Assembly: GCA_012270265.1 (NCBI GenBank)
Contig: JAAXIR010000101.1
Location: 1,171-7,074, forward strand
Direction: 5' to 3'
Source: Candidatus Poseidoniales archaeon
Lineage (GTDB): Archaea; Thermoplasmatota; Poseidoniia; Poseidoniales; Poseidoniaceae
DNA: 5,904 nucleotides
The notes under the pieces are model-generated. The model saw only the letters and a program-made list of their open reading frames with translations, searched no databases and was not told where the DNA came from. Below are positions 1 through 5,904 of the stretch, in pieces. The position numbers and the translations under genes were made by a program. How positions within the stretch are numbered: position 1 is the first letter of the stretch; each line of letters starts with the position of its first letter.

Positions 1-263
1 GGTGTTTCTGCAACAACATCGCTCATTCGAGTCATGCACATCAAGCGCGGACGACCGTTGATTTCTGCTGAACAAGAACCGCACTTACCAGCCTTACAGT
101 TCCAACGAACGGCCATGTCTGGTTCTTGTTCGTGTTGAATACGATGCATACAATCGAGAACGACCATACCTTCATCCAGTGTGATTTCGTATTCCTCAAG
201 ATTGGTTTCTCCGTCTTCTCCACGACCTACTTTGAACCCTTGAATTCTTCCCTTCCATGACAT
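1..263 (-). CDS. sdhB: Succinate dehydrogenase / fumarate reductase iron-sulfur subunit, N-terminal part (cut by window edge)
   Basis: This is the electron-transfer subunit that passes electrons from the FAD of SdhA through [2Fe-2S], [4Fe-4S] and [3Fe-4S] clusters to the membrane anchor. Only the first 87 codons are inside the window. The visible part is the plant-type ferredoxin domain: it begins MSWKGRIQGF and carries the [2Fe-2S] ligands Cys56, Cys61 and Cys64 (CKAGKCGSC) and Cys76 (in RPRLMCMTRM). The third ligand is Cys, as in FrdB and most SdhB, not Asp as in E. coli SdhB. The stretch around AVRWNCKAGKCGSC is, from memory, nearly the same as in actinobacterial Sdh1-type proteins. The ATG start overlaps the sdhA stop by one base (TGATG), and GGAGGTG lies 7 bases upstream, so the start is well supported. 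The C-terminal domain with the other two clusters lies beyond position 1 and cannot be judged. Confidence 0.95.
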   Translation of the reverse strand, partial: MSWKGRIQGFKVGRGEDGETNLEEYEITLDEGMVVLDCMHRIQHEQEPDMAVRWNCKAGKCGSCSAEINGRPRLMCMTRMSDVVAET

Positions 264-2116
264 CACTTGACACCTCCTTGTTCCTTGTCACGCTCAGCAA
301 TCATGGCTTTGACCTCCTTGATTGCATCTTGAAGATCGTCTCGCATTTCTTCAACAGGTTCCTGTCGAATCTTGATTTCACCATCTTCCATCCAGATGAT
401 GTTGAGGGTCTTGCCCCAGTATTCATCCTCAGGTGTTGGCATGTCTTCACGAGTGTGGCCTCCACGGCTTTCTTCTCGAGTAAGAGCAGCGAGTGCACAA
501 GCACGAGAGACGTCGGCCATGTTGATGAGATCGAGTGCTTGGTGCCAACCCGAGTTGTAGCGTCGGCTCGTACCTGGGAAGGATTCCATGGCACGTTCTT
601 TGAACGCTGTGAGGTCATTCAGTGCTTCCTCAAGTTCGTTCTTGGTTCGGATGATTCCAACCTTGTGTTGCATCATTTCACGCATTTCATCGTAGATGAG
701 TCCAGGGTTCTCACCACCCTCTCGTGCTAGCGGTGCAATCATGTCTTCGATCGACTTCATGACTTGAGCATCATCGATGCCTGGTTGTGCAAGGTCGGTG
801 GCACGCTTTGCAGCAAATTCACCAGCACGCTTTCCAAACGTAATCAAATCAGAGAGTGAGTTGCCACCAAGTCGGTTGGCCCCGTGAAGTCCAGATGCGG
901 CTTCACCGCATGCGTAGAGACCGGGTACCGTTGTTTCTTGCGATTCAGCATCAACACGAATACCGCCCATGATGTAGTGCGCTGTTGGGCCAACTTCCAT
1001 AGCGTCCTTGGTGATGTCAACACCAGCCAATTCCATGAATTGGTGGTACATCGAGGGGAGTTTCTTCTTGATGGCTTCTTCACCACGGTGTGAGATGTCG
1101 AGGAAAGCTCCACCGTGAGGCGAGCCTCGACCAGCTTCAACTTCAGCCTTGATGGCTTTGGCAACAACGTCACGGGTTAGGAGTTCAGGAGGTCGTCGAA
1201 CGGTTGCAAGTTTACCACTCACGACCTCTTCGACCCATTGGTCGGCTTCTTCGATGGTTTCTGCATGGTCACCTTGGAACATCTCAGGAACGTAGTTGAA
1301 CATGAAGCGATCTCCGTCGCTGTTGGTTAGTCGACCACCTTCGCCACGAACACCCTCTGTGACGAGAATACCACGGACGGATGGAGGCCATACCATTCCA
1401 GTAGGATGGAATTGAACGAATTCCATGTCTCGAAGTTCAGCACCTGCCCACAGAGCGAGAGCGTGACCATCGCCTGTGTATTCCCAGGAACCGGAACAAA
1501 CGCTCCAGCATCGTGTGCTGCCGCCAGTTGCGAGAACGACGGACTTTGCAGAGAAAGCGTGGAAGTCACCATCGACACGGGTGTAGGCAACACAGCCAGT
1601 AACACGATCGCCTTCTTTCAGGAGATGACGAACGGTGTATTCCATGAAGATGTCAATGCCTTCGTGAATGCCTCGCTCTTGGAGCGTACGTATGATTTCG
1701 AGACCGGTAGCGTCACCTACGTGCGCAAGACGTGGGAAGGTGTGGCCACCAAAGTTTCGTTGATTGATCAAGAGTTTCGGTGTTCGGTCGAAGACAGCGC
1801 CCCATTGTTCGAGTTCTCGAACTCGATCTGGAGCTTCCTTGGCATGGAATTCAGCCATGCGCCAGTCGGCAAGCCACTTGCTTCCCTTCATGGTGTCGTG
1901 GAAGTGAACCTTCCAACTGTCACGAGGATCAGCGTTCTGAAGTGCTGCAGCACAGCCACCTTCGGCCATGACGGTGTGGGCCTTTCCTAGGAGCGACTTG
2001 GTGATGATAGCGGTCTTTGCACCACTTCGTGCAGCTTCGATAGCAGCACGTAGGCCAGCGCCACCAGCGCCGATAACAACAACATCGTATTCGTGTTTGG
2101 TATATGTTTCACTCAT
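263..2116 (-). CDS. sdhA: Succinate dehydrogenase / fumarate reductase flavoprotein subunit
   Basis: This is the catalytic subunit interconverting succinate and fumarate on a covalently bound FAD at the cytoplasmic face of the membrane (617 aa, a normal length for the family). Visible motifs are the Rossmann dinucleotide loop G16-A-G-G-A-G21, the SHTV-like segment KAHTVMAEGG whose His47 aligns with the covalent FAD histidine, QFHPTG (His237), TEGVRGEGG (Glu254, Arg257), the proposed proton-donor arginine Arg315 in TRDVVAK, His380 in HYIMGG, and Arg415 in NRLGGNSLSD. All expected active-site residues are therefore present. Segments such as SWEYTGDGHALAL, VWPPSVRGILVTEGVRG and LPSMYHQF resemble actinobacterial Sdh1 proteins more than E. 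coli SdhA. I chose ATG at 2116 because GGTGGGGTG lies 6 bases upstream; a GTG at 2125 in the same frame would add three residues. It lies 5 bases after the anchor gene and overlaps sdhB by one base, so the three are one operon. Direction (oxidation or reduction) cannot be read from sequence. Confidence 0.97.
   Translation of the reverse strand: MSETYTKHEYDVVVIGAGGAGLRAAIEAARSGAKTAIITKSLLGKAHTVMAEGGCAAALQNADPRDSWKVHFHDTMKGSKWLADWRMAEFHAKEAPDRVRELEQWGAVFDRTPKLLINQRNFGGHTFPRLAHVGDATGLEIIRTLQERGIHEGIDIFMEYTVRHLLKEGDRVTGCVAYTRVDGDFHAFSAKSVVLATGGSTRCWSVCSGSWEYTGDGHALALWAGAELRDMEFVQFHPTGMVWPPSVRGILVTEGVRGEGGRLTNSDGDRFMFNYVPEMFQGDHAETIEEADQWVEEVVSGKLATVRRPPELLTRDVVAKAIKAEVEAGRGSPHGGAFLDISHRGEEAIKKKLPSMYHQFMELAGVDITKDAMEVGPTAHYIMGGIRVDAESQETTVPGLYACGEAASGLHGANRLGGNSLSDLITFGKRAGEFAAKRATDLAQPGIDDAQVMKSIEDMIAPLAREGGENPGLIYDEMREMMQHKVGIIRTKNELEEALNDLTAFKERAMESFPGTSRRYNSGWHQALDLINMADVSRACALAALTREESRGGHTREDMPTPEDEYWGKTLNIIWMEDGEIKIRQEPVEEMRDDLQDAIKEVKAMIAERDKEQGGVK
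271..277 (-). promoter_or_regulatory. Shine-Dalgarno site of sdhB
   Basis: GGAGGTG on the minus strand ends 7 bases before the sdhB ATG at 263 and lies inside the last codons of sdhA. It fixes the sdhB start and shows that downstream genes of this operon use leader-type initiation within the polycistronic message. Confidence 0.8.
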
Positions 2117-2121
2117 CTTGT

Positions 2122-2931
2122 TCACCCCACCAAAACAAAGGCCATGTCACTGATGTGCCCTTCTGCAACGGCGATGGTCCAAAGGTCGCCAAGGAAGACA
2201 AAGCCGAGACTTGTCCAGAACCAGAATCCGTGTGAGCGATTGAACACACTGATTCGCTTGAAGAGACGACCACGGAAAGCAGAGATTCCACTGACCCATC
2301 GGTCAAGACTGCCACCAGCAAGGTGGCGAAGAGCGTGACAGGAGGTCACATACATGGTCAAGAGGAACGCTTCAGTCGCCATGATGAAGGTTCCAAAGGA
2401 GAAGCCCCAGCCTGTGTCGAAGTGCAACGTGTGGGTTACATCCCACCACTTGATGACGATGATGATCATGGCAGCGTAGAGGAAATATCGGTGAAGGTTG
2501 TTGAAGATGAACAAGCGCTTTTCCCCACCGTATCCAATCTTCTTGTTGATGTCTGGCTCATCGACCCAGCAACCTGTTGGTGATTGGAAGAAGGTCCGGT
2601 AGTAAACACGTCGCATGTAGTAGCAGGTTCCACGGAATCCGAATGGAATCCAAAGAACAAGAATGGCCGCATTGACCCAACTTGGATGGTCCCATTCATT
2701 GAGTCCGAACAAACTCCACTCGAGGATGTTTGGAGAGAAAATTGGAGAAACAACGGTTGAACCTTCGAGTTTGTAAGAAATGCTTTCTGGGAACAGAATC
2801 AATCGCCATGCTGTGTAGATGAGTGCAGCGGTGAGCGCCAGTCCCATCCAGAAGGGTTGTGCCCACCAATTGTCAATTCGATCGGTACGTCCAAGCCCGT
2901 TAATCACGGGGAGTTTGATGCCTTCTCCCAT
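2122..2931 (-). CDS. sdhC: Succinate dehydrogenase membrane anchor, single five-helix subunit (Sdh1-type SdhC)
   Basis: This hydrophobic 269-residue protein anchors SdhAB to the membrane and should form the quinone site. Five membrane helices are apparent at roughly residues 27-47, 86-103, 147-163, 178-198 and 236-257. Positively charged loops after helix 2 (Arg107, Arg108, Arg112, Lys130, Lys131, Lys138, Arg139) and after helix 4 (Arg202 to Arg232) place those loops and the N-terminus in the cytoplasm. Motifs GTCYYMRRVYYRTFF, SPTGC, NNLHRYFLY and SCHALRH resemble the anchor of mycobacterial Sdh1. That subunit is a similar-sized single polypeptide encoded just before SdhA. Cys103, Cys121, His147, Cys198, His199 and His203 are candidate cofactor ligands. 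I chose ATG at 2931 (MGEGIKLPV); a TTG at 2952 in frame would add seven residues, but they fall in a GC hairpin and are unlikely to be coding. It is the first gene of the operon. The identification rests on both homology by eye and context. Confidence 0.9.
   Translation of the reverse strand: MGEGIKLPVINGLGRTDRIDNWWAQPFWMGLALTAALIYTAWRLILFPESISYKLEGSTVVSPIFSPNILEWSLFGLNEWDHPSWVNAAILVLWIPFGFRGTCYYMRRVYYRTFFQSPTGCWVDEPDINKKIGYGGEKRLFIFNNLHRYFLYAAMIIIVIKWWDVTHTLHFDTGWGFSFGTFIMATEAFLLTMYVTSCHALRHLAGGSLDRWVSGISAFRGRLFKRISVFNRSHGFWFWTSLGFVFLGDLWTIAVAEGHISDMAFVLVG
2123..2131 (-). promoter_or_regulatory. Shine-Dalgarno-like site of sdhA
   Basis: GGTGGGGTG on the minus strand ends 6 bases before ATG 2116 and overlaps the last codons and stop of the anchor gene. 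It favours ATG 2116 over the in-frame GTG at 2125, which would sit inside this site. Confidence 0.55.
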
Positions 2932-2943
2932 AGGTTCACATCC

Positions 2944-2958
2944 GCCCCTCAAGGGGGC
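2944..2958 (-). promoter_or_regulatory. Small GC-rich hairpin in the sdhC leader
   Basis: On the minus strand GCCCC, a five-base loop, and GGGGC form a possible 5-bp stem whose 3' arm ends 12 bases before the sdhC ATG. The 3' arm contains the GAGGGG that is the best G-rich ribosome-binding candidate in this leader, so pairing could mask it. If the operon message is instead leaderless, or starts inside this element, the hairpin would have no such role. The stem is short, and only the base pairing is directly seen. Confidence 0.3.
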
Positions 2959-3012
2959 TTATCCTAACCCAACAACTAGGGGTCTTTGAGGTTGGCCCTT
3001 CGTCCCCTTGCA

Positions 3013-3035
3013 GCGTTTGAAAGAAAACAAAACGC
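3013..3035 (-). terminator. Possible terminator of the aldehyde dehydrogenase gene
   Basis: This element lies 11 bases past the TAA stop of the aldehyde dehydrogenase gene. On the minus strand it reads as a T-rich run (TTTTGTTTTCTTTC) flanked by a 6-bp inverted repeat, GCGTTT and AAACGC. Archaeal RNA polymerase stops readily at oligo-T tracts in the non-template strand, so this is a reasonable termination site separating the gene from the sdh operon transcribed in the same direction. It could alternatively be AT-rich upstream promoter sequence for sdhC. Confidence 0.4.
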
Positions 3036-3046
3036 GATTTGAACGA

Positions 3047-4702
3047 TTAGACCAATTCGTCCCATCGAACTTCAGCTTCAACCATTTCGATTTCGTCAAC
3101 ATCCATCTGAGCAAGTTGCAGTTTTCCAGAGAGTTCGTCGTTGACAGCATGCCAGTAAGAATACGCTTCAATGACCCAAATTCCAGATTCTCGAGTACCC
3201 TTGCCGCTCCCCTTGTCGCCGCGGAACGGAAGATGCGCTTCTGCACCTGTTGTGGAATTGTTGATCCCAGTCATTCCAGCTTTGATACCGGTCTTGAAGC
3301 GATACGCCTCGAGTCGATCGTTGGTGTAGATGGCTGAGGACAATCCGTACGGGCTTGCGTTTGCTAGGTGAAGCGCATGGTCAAAATCATCTGCTGTGAC
3401 CAAGGTGATGGCAGGGCCAACCATTTCCTCATGGAAGCAACGCATGTCTTCAGTAACGCCAGCATAGACGTGTGGCCACATGTACACTCCATCTTCTGCG
3501 GTTCCAACGAACCCTGATGGCTTGTTGTCCGAAGTGATTCGACCTTCGCCATAGAGTTTGGTTGCTCCATCTTGTTCGCAGATTTGAATGACTTCAAGGA
3601 AATCCTTTGCGTACTTTTCAGAGAGCATCGAACCGTACAGTACACCTTCATGCTCCAAGGAATCTCCGATACGTGTCGAGTGGACCTTGTCCATCAATTT
3701 CGCAACGAATTCATCGTAAATGTCCTTGTGGATAATGAGGTTTCCAAGCGATGTGCAGCGTTGACCAGCGGTTCCGAAACCTGCCCAGTACGCTCCTTCA
3801 ACAGCGTTCTCGAGGTTCGCAGATGGCATGATCACGAGTGGATTCTTTCCGCCGAGTTCAAGTGAGCAAGAGACGAGGTTTCGTCCACAAACTTCTCCAA
3901 TCATCTTTCCAACAGCCGTCGAACCGGTGAAGGAAATCTTGTTGACACGACCTTCATCGACAGCGTTGATGAGGTGTTGGCCTGCACCGCTTCCTTTGCC
4001 GTGAACGAGATTGATGACTCCATCCGGCAGGCCCGCTTGGTGCATGATTCGAGCGAGTGCAAATGAAAGCAGTGGAGAGTCTTGAGGTGACTTCCAAACG
4101 CATGTGTTTCCGCACATGATGGCTGGGATCATCTTCCAGAACGGCACAGCGGATGGGAAGTTGCAAGCGTTGATGATTCCACAGACACCGAGCGGTCGTC
4201 GATAGGTGAACAATTCCTTGTCAGGTAGCTCAGAGTTCACCGTTTGACCGTACAATCGTCGGCCTTCGGATTGGAAGAAGAGACAAGTGTCGATTGCTTC
4301 TTGAATCTCTCCACCACATTCTTTCAATGTCTTACCAATTTCACGAGCTTGCAAGCGAACGAGATCGTCCTTGTGCTCCATGAGCAGTCGGCCCATGTTT
4401 CCAATGATTTGTCCACGGGTTGGTGCTGGCGTAGCAGACCAAGCAGGGAACGCGGCATGGGCGGCGTCCAGTGCAGCATCGACGGCTTCCTTTGTGGACA
4501 AATGAAACGCTACGAGAACATCTCTCAACAAAGCGGGGTTTCGGGAATCAAAGGTTGCACCATCGCTTGATTCAGCCAATTGACCGTTGATGATGTTGAA
4601 CCCTTTGACGCTCGGGCGATTCTTTGGATTGTTGGCTTCGAGGAACGTTAAACCTGCTTCAAGTACGTGGACCATGATGCAATCGAGTTCGATTCCCTCC
4701 AT
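3047..4702 (-). CDS. NAD(P)-dependent aldehyde dehydrogenase, ALDH7-like, substrate unknown
   Basis: This 551-residue enzyme belongs to the aldehyde dehydrogenase superfamily, which oxidises an aldehyde to a carboxylate through a thioester on a catalytic cysteine. Visible features are the oxyanion Asn181 in NACNFPSAVPFWK, the cofactor-binding Lys204 (VWKSP), the FTGST loop at 258-262, the general base Glu282 in LELGGKNP, the nucleophile Cys316 in GTAGQRCTS, EEMVGP near the cofactor site, and the C-terminal NNSTTGAEAHLPF segment. All catalytic residues are intact. GTAGQRCT, the GAE segment and the KLQLAQ tail are reminiscent of ALDH7 and related enzymes acting on semialdehydes of lysine or proline breakdown, but I cannot fix the substrate. 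The final 20 residues are acidic (DVDEIEMVEAE). The start is ATG 4702. It has no ribosome-binding site but has a TATA-like element about 26 bases upstream, as for a leaderless message. ATG 4675 is an alternative giving nine fewer residues. Confidence 0.93.
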   Translation of the reverse strand: MEGIELDCIMVHVLEAGLTFLEANNPKNRPSVKGFNIINGQLAESSDGATFDSRNPALLRDVLVAFHLSTKEAVDAALDAAHAAFPAWSATPAPTRGQIIGNMGRLLMEHKDDLVRLQAREIGKTLKECGGEIQEAIDTCLFFQSEGRRLYGQTVNSELPDKELFTYRRPLGVCGIINACNFPSAVPFWKMIPAIMCGNTCVWKSPQDSPLLSFALARIMHQAGLPDGVINLVHGKGSGAGQHLINAVDEGRVNKISFTGSTAVGKMIGEVCGRNLVSCSLELGGKNPLVIMPSANLENAVEGAYWAGFGTAGQRCTSLGNLIIHKDIYDEFVAKLMDKVHSTRIGDSLEHEGVLYGSMLSEKYAKDFLEVIQICEQDGATKLYGEGRITSDNKPSGFVGTAEDGVYMWPHVYAGVTEDMRCFHEEMVGPAITLVTADDFDHALHLANASPYGLSSAIYTNDRLEAYRFKTGIKAGMTGINNSTTGAEAHLPFRGDKGSGKGTRESGIWVIEAYSYWHAVNDELSGKLQLAQMDVDEIEMVEAEVRWDELV

Positions 4703-4724
4703 GAAGGCTACGATTCAATCGCAT

Positions 4725-4732
4725 GAAAATTC
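4725..4732 (-). promoter_or_regulatory. TATA-like element for the aldehyde dehydrogenase gene
   Basis: Minus-strand GAATTTTC is centred about 26 bases before ATG 4702. This is the spacing expected if transcription starts at the start codon itself. No Shine-Dalgarno sequence is visible ahead of that ATG, which fits a leaderless transcript. The match to the archaeal TATA consensus is only approximate. Confidence 0.35.
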
Positions 4733-4756
4733 ATCGGGATTTTCGTAACTCATGGT

Positions 4757-4763
4757 TTTAGTA
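4757..4763 (+). promoter_or_regulatory. TATA-like element for the CDC48 gene
   Basis: Plus-strand TTTAGTA is centred about 25 bases before ATG 4785, again the spacing of a leaderless archaeal transcript. It helps choose ATG 4785 over the in-frame ATG at 4752, which lies upstream of this element. Together with the element on the other strand it makes 4703-4784 a compact divergent promoter region. Confidence 0.35.
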
Positions 4764-4784
4764 CTCTCGGGACTTGGAAGAGGT

Positions 4785-5904
4785 ATGTCCGGCGAAGAAA
4801 ACGAAGTATCCTTACGTGTAGCAAAAGCCATCCCATCCGACGTAGGCCACGGTCGAGCCCGAATCTCCGGCGAGCATGGTCTTGACCTCAAGCCAGGTGA
4901 TATCGTCGAAATCAAAGGCGAGAAGCGCTCAACAGCAGCCATTTACTGGCGAAGCCGTCCAGAAGATTCCAAAATGGACATAGTCCGAATTGATGGTATC
5001 ATTCGAAAGAACGCAGGTGTGAGTCTTGGCGATCGTGTCACAATTGCAAAGGCTGAGGCAAAAGAGTGCACCAAACTGACTCTCTCTCCAGTTATGGCCA
5101 ACAAGCAGAAGGTCAAGTTTGGTCCCGGCATCGAAGGCTTCGCTCGCCGGGGTCTCTCCAAGCGCCCTGTCATGGCCGGTGACCGAATCTTCATTCCAGG
5201 CATGACGCTGTTTGCCGAAGCATTGCCGTTCGCTGTGGTCCAAACAACGCCAAAAGGGATTGTCAAAGTCACCAGCGATACGGACATCATCATCAAAGAC
5301 GAAGCGATTGACGACGAAGACGTGGGTCAATCGGAAGGCATGACCGACGCGGACGTTGGTGGTTGTGGTCAGCAACTGGAAAAGGTTCGCGAAGTGCCAA
5401 TCAAGCAGCCGGAGCTGTTTCGACTCCGTGGTATCGACCCACCGAAAGGCGTTCTCCTTCACGGGCCACCTGGTACAGGAAAGACCATGATTGCCAAGGC
5501 GGTTGCAACCGAAGTGAACGCTCACTTCAAGGCTATCAACGGTCCTGAAATCATCTCCAAATATTACGGAGAGTCTGAAAAGCAACTCCGTGAAATCTTC
5601 GATGAAGCCAGCGAAAAGGCACCAGCCATCATCTTCATCGATGAGATTGACTCGATTTGTCCAAAGCGTGAAGATGTGAGTGGCGAAGTCGAGCGACGTG
5701 TTGTTGCTCAAATGTTGACACTGCTCGACGGAATGCAAGGAAGGGACAACGTCGTCGTTATCGGTGCAACCAACCGTCGTGATGCACTCGACCCAGCGCT
5801 CCGACGTGGTGGCCGTTTCGATCGAGAAATCGAGATTGGTGTCCCAGACCGTCAGGCCCGAAAGGAAATCATGGAAGTGCACACACGTCAGATGCCAATT
5901 GCGG
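4785..5904 (+). CDS. cdc48: CDC48/VAT family AAA+ ATPase, N domain and most of D1 (cut by window edge)
   Basis: This is a homologue of archaeal VAT and eukaryotic p97/Cdc48, a hexameric motor that unfolds proteins by threading them through its pore, often for proteasomal degradation. The first 373 codons are present. Residues 8-90 form the double-psi barrel half of the N domain (LRVAKAIPSDVGHGRARI), followed by the second N subdomain to about 170 and a short acidic linker (DEAIDDEDVG). D1 shows Walker A GPPGTGKT (227-234), pore loop KYYGESE (259-265), Walker B IIFIDEID (282-289), sensor-1 Asn330 in GATNR and arginine fingers Arg341 and Arg344 in RRGGRFDRE. The segment KVREVPIKQPELF (200-212) appears about three residues shorter than the usual KVRE-xxxLPLKHPELF. 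Gly342 and Arg332 replace the residues usually found at those sites. The start MSGEENEVSLRV fits the family; ATG 4752 would add eleven residues. D2 lies beyond the window. Confidence 0.95.
   Translation, partial: MSGEENEVSLRVAKAIPSDVGHGRARISGEHGLDLKPGDIVEIKGEKRSTAAIYWRSRPEDSKMDIVRIDGIIRKNAGVSLGDRVTIAKAEAKECTKLTLSPVMANKQKVKFGPGIEGFARRGLSKRPVMAGDRIFIPGMTLFAEALPFAVVQTTPKGIVKVTSDTDIIIKDEAIDDEDVGQSEGMTDADVGGCGQQLEKVREVPIKQPELFRLRGIDPPKGVLLHGPPGTGKTMIAKAVATEVNAHFKAINGPEIISKYYGESEKQLREIFDEASEKAPAIIFIDEIDSICPKREDVSGEVERRVVAQMLTLLDGMQGRDNVVVIGATNRRDALDPALRRGGRFDREIEIGVPDRQARKEIMEVHTRQMPIA

Noticed and set aside
257..730. A 157-codon open frame on the plus strand opposite the 3' end of sdhA
   Set aside because: It is antisense to a well-conserved gene, low-complexity hydrophobic in places, and lacks recognisable motifs.
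1406..1990. A 194-codon open frame on the plus strand opposite sdhA
   Set aside because: It is a shadow of the sdhA codons. It has no recognisable domain and no independent promoter or ribosome-binding signal.
2966..2997. CCAAC/GTTGG inverted repeat in the spacer upstream of sdhC
   Set aside because: It is only 5 bp with a long loop, which is within chance expectation for a spacer of this size.
2959..3246. A 95-codon minus-strand frame covering the spacer and the end of the aldehyde dehydrogenase gene
   Set aside because: Most of it overlaps the aldehyde dehydrogenase coding sequence out of frame on the same strand. The protein is Lys/Arg/Leu-rich without motifs, and the spacer part contains the likely terminator and leader.
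4715..4753. A 12-codon minus-strand reading frame (ATGAGTTACGAA...) ahead of the aldehyde dehydrogenase gene, a possible leader peptide
   Set aside because: It overlaps the proposed TATA-like element for that gene, and there is no ribosome-binding site or attenuator-like structure behind it.
4929..5882. A 317-codon open frame on the minus strand opposite the CDC48 gene
   Set aside because: It lies wholly antisense to an unmistakable AAA+ ATPase. Its translation is rich in Cys, His, Trp and Phe with no recognisable motif, as expected of a reverse-strand shadow.

Overview
The window looks like a piece of an archaeal genome, most plausibly a marine euryarchaeon of the Poseidoniales (Marine Group II) or a relative. 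This is inferred from the archaeal VAT/CDC48-type ATPase at the right end and from TATA-like elements about 25 bases ahead of two starts; no rRNA or other marker is present to settle the taxon. All genes are ordinary full-length or edge-truncated coding regions, packed tightly, with no mobile element, CRISPR array, tRNA or rRNA visible.

Layout: positions 1-2931 hold a minus-strand succinate dehydrogenase / fumarate reductase operon transcribed in the order membrane anchor (sdhC, 2122-2931), flavoprotein (sdhA, 263-2116) and iron-sulfur subunit (sdhB, cut by the left edge at 1). The three genes are almost contiguous: a 5-base gap and then a 1-base TGATG overlap, each with a Shine-Dalgarno-like sequence. 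A 115-base spacer (2932-3046) carries the operon's leader with a small GC hairpin and a T-rich element just after the next gene. A minus-strand aldehyde dehydrogenase (3047-4702) follows. An 82-base divergent promoter region (4703-4784) separates it from a plus-strand CDC48/VAT AAA+ ATPase (4785 to the right edge, cut within its D1 domain).

Function: the Sdh complex oxidises succinate to fumarate (or the reverse) and exchanges electrons with membrane quinone. The aldehyde dehydrogenase oxidises an unidentified aldehyde, perhaps an amino-acid-derived semialdehyde, and could feed carbon toward the same central pathway. The CDC48 homologue is a protein-unfolding motor and is probably unrelated functionally to its neighbours.

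The most interesting points are: (i) the Sdh complex resembles the actinobacterial/mycobacterial Sdh1 type in gene order, single five-helix anchor and characteristic motifs, which suggests gene transfer between domains; (ii) the anchor has a set of Cys and His residues that all fall on the cytoplasmic side of the membrane and could hold a metal cofactor, possibly a membrane-embedded Rieske-like cluster; and (iii) the CDC48 homologue appears to lack about three residues in a normally conserved segment at the start of D1. I did not find a convincing wholly new system.
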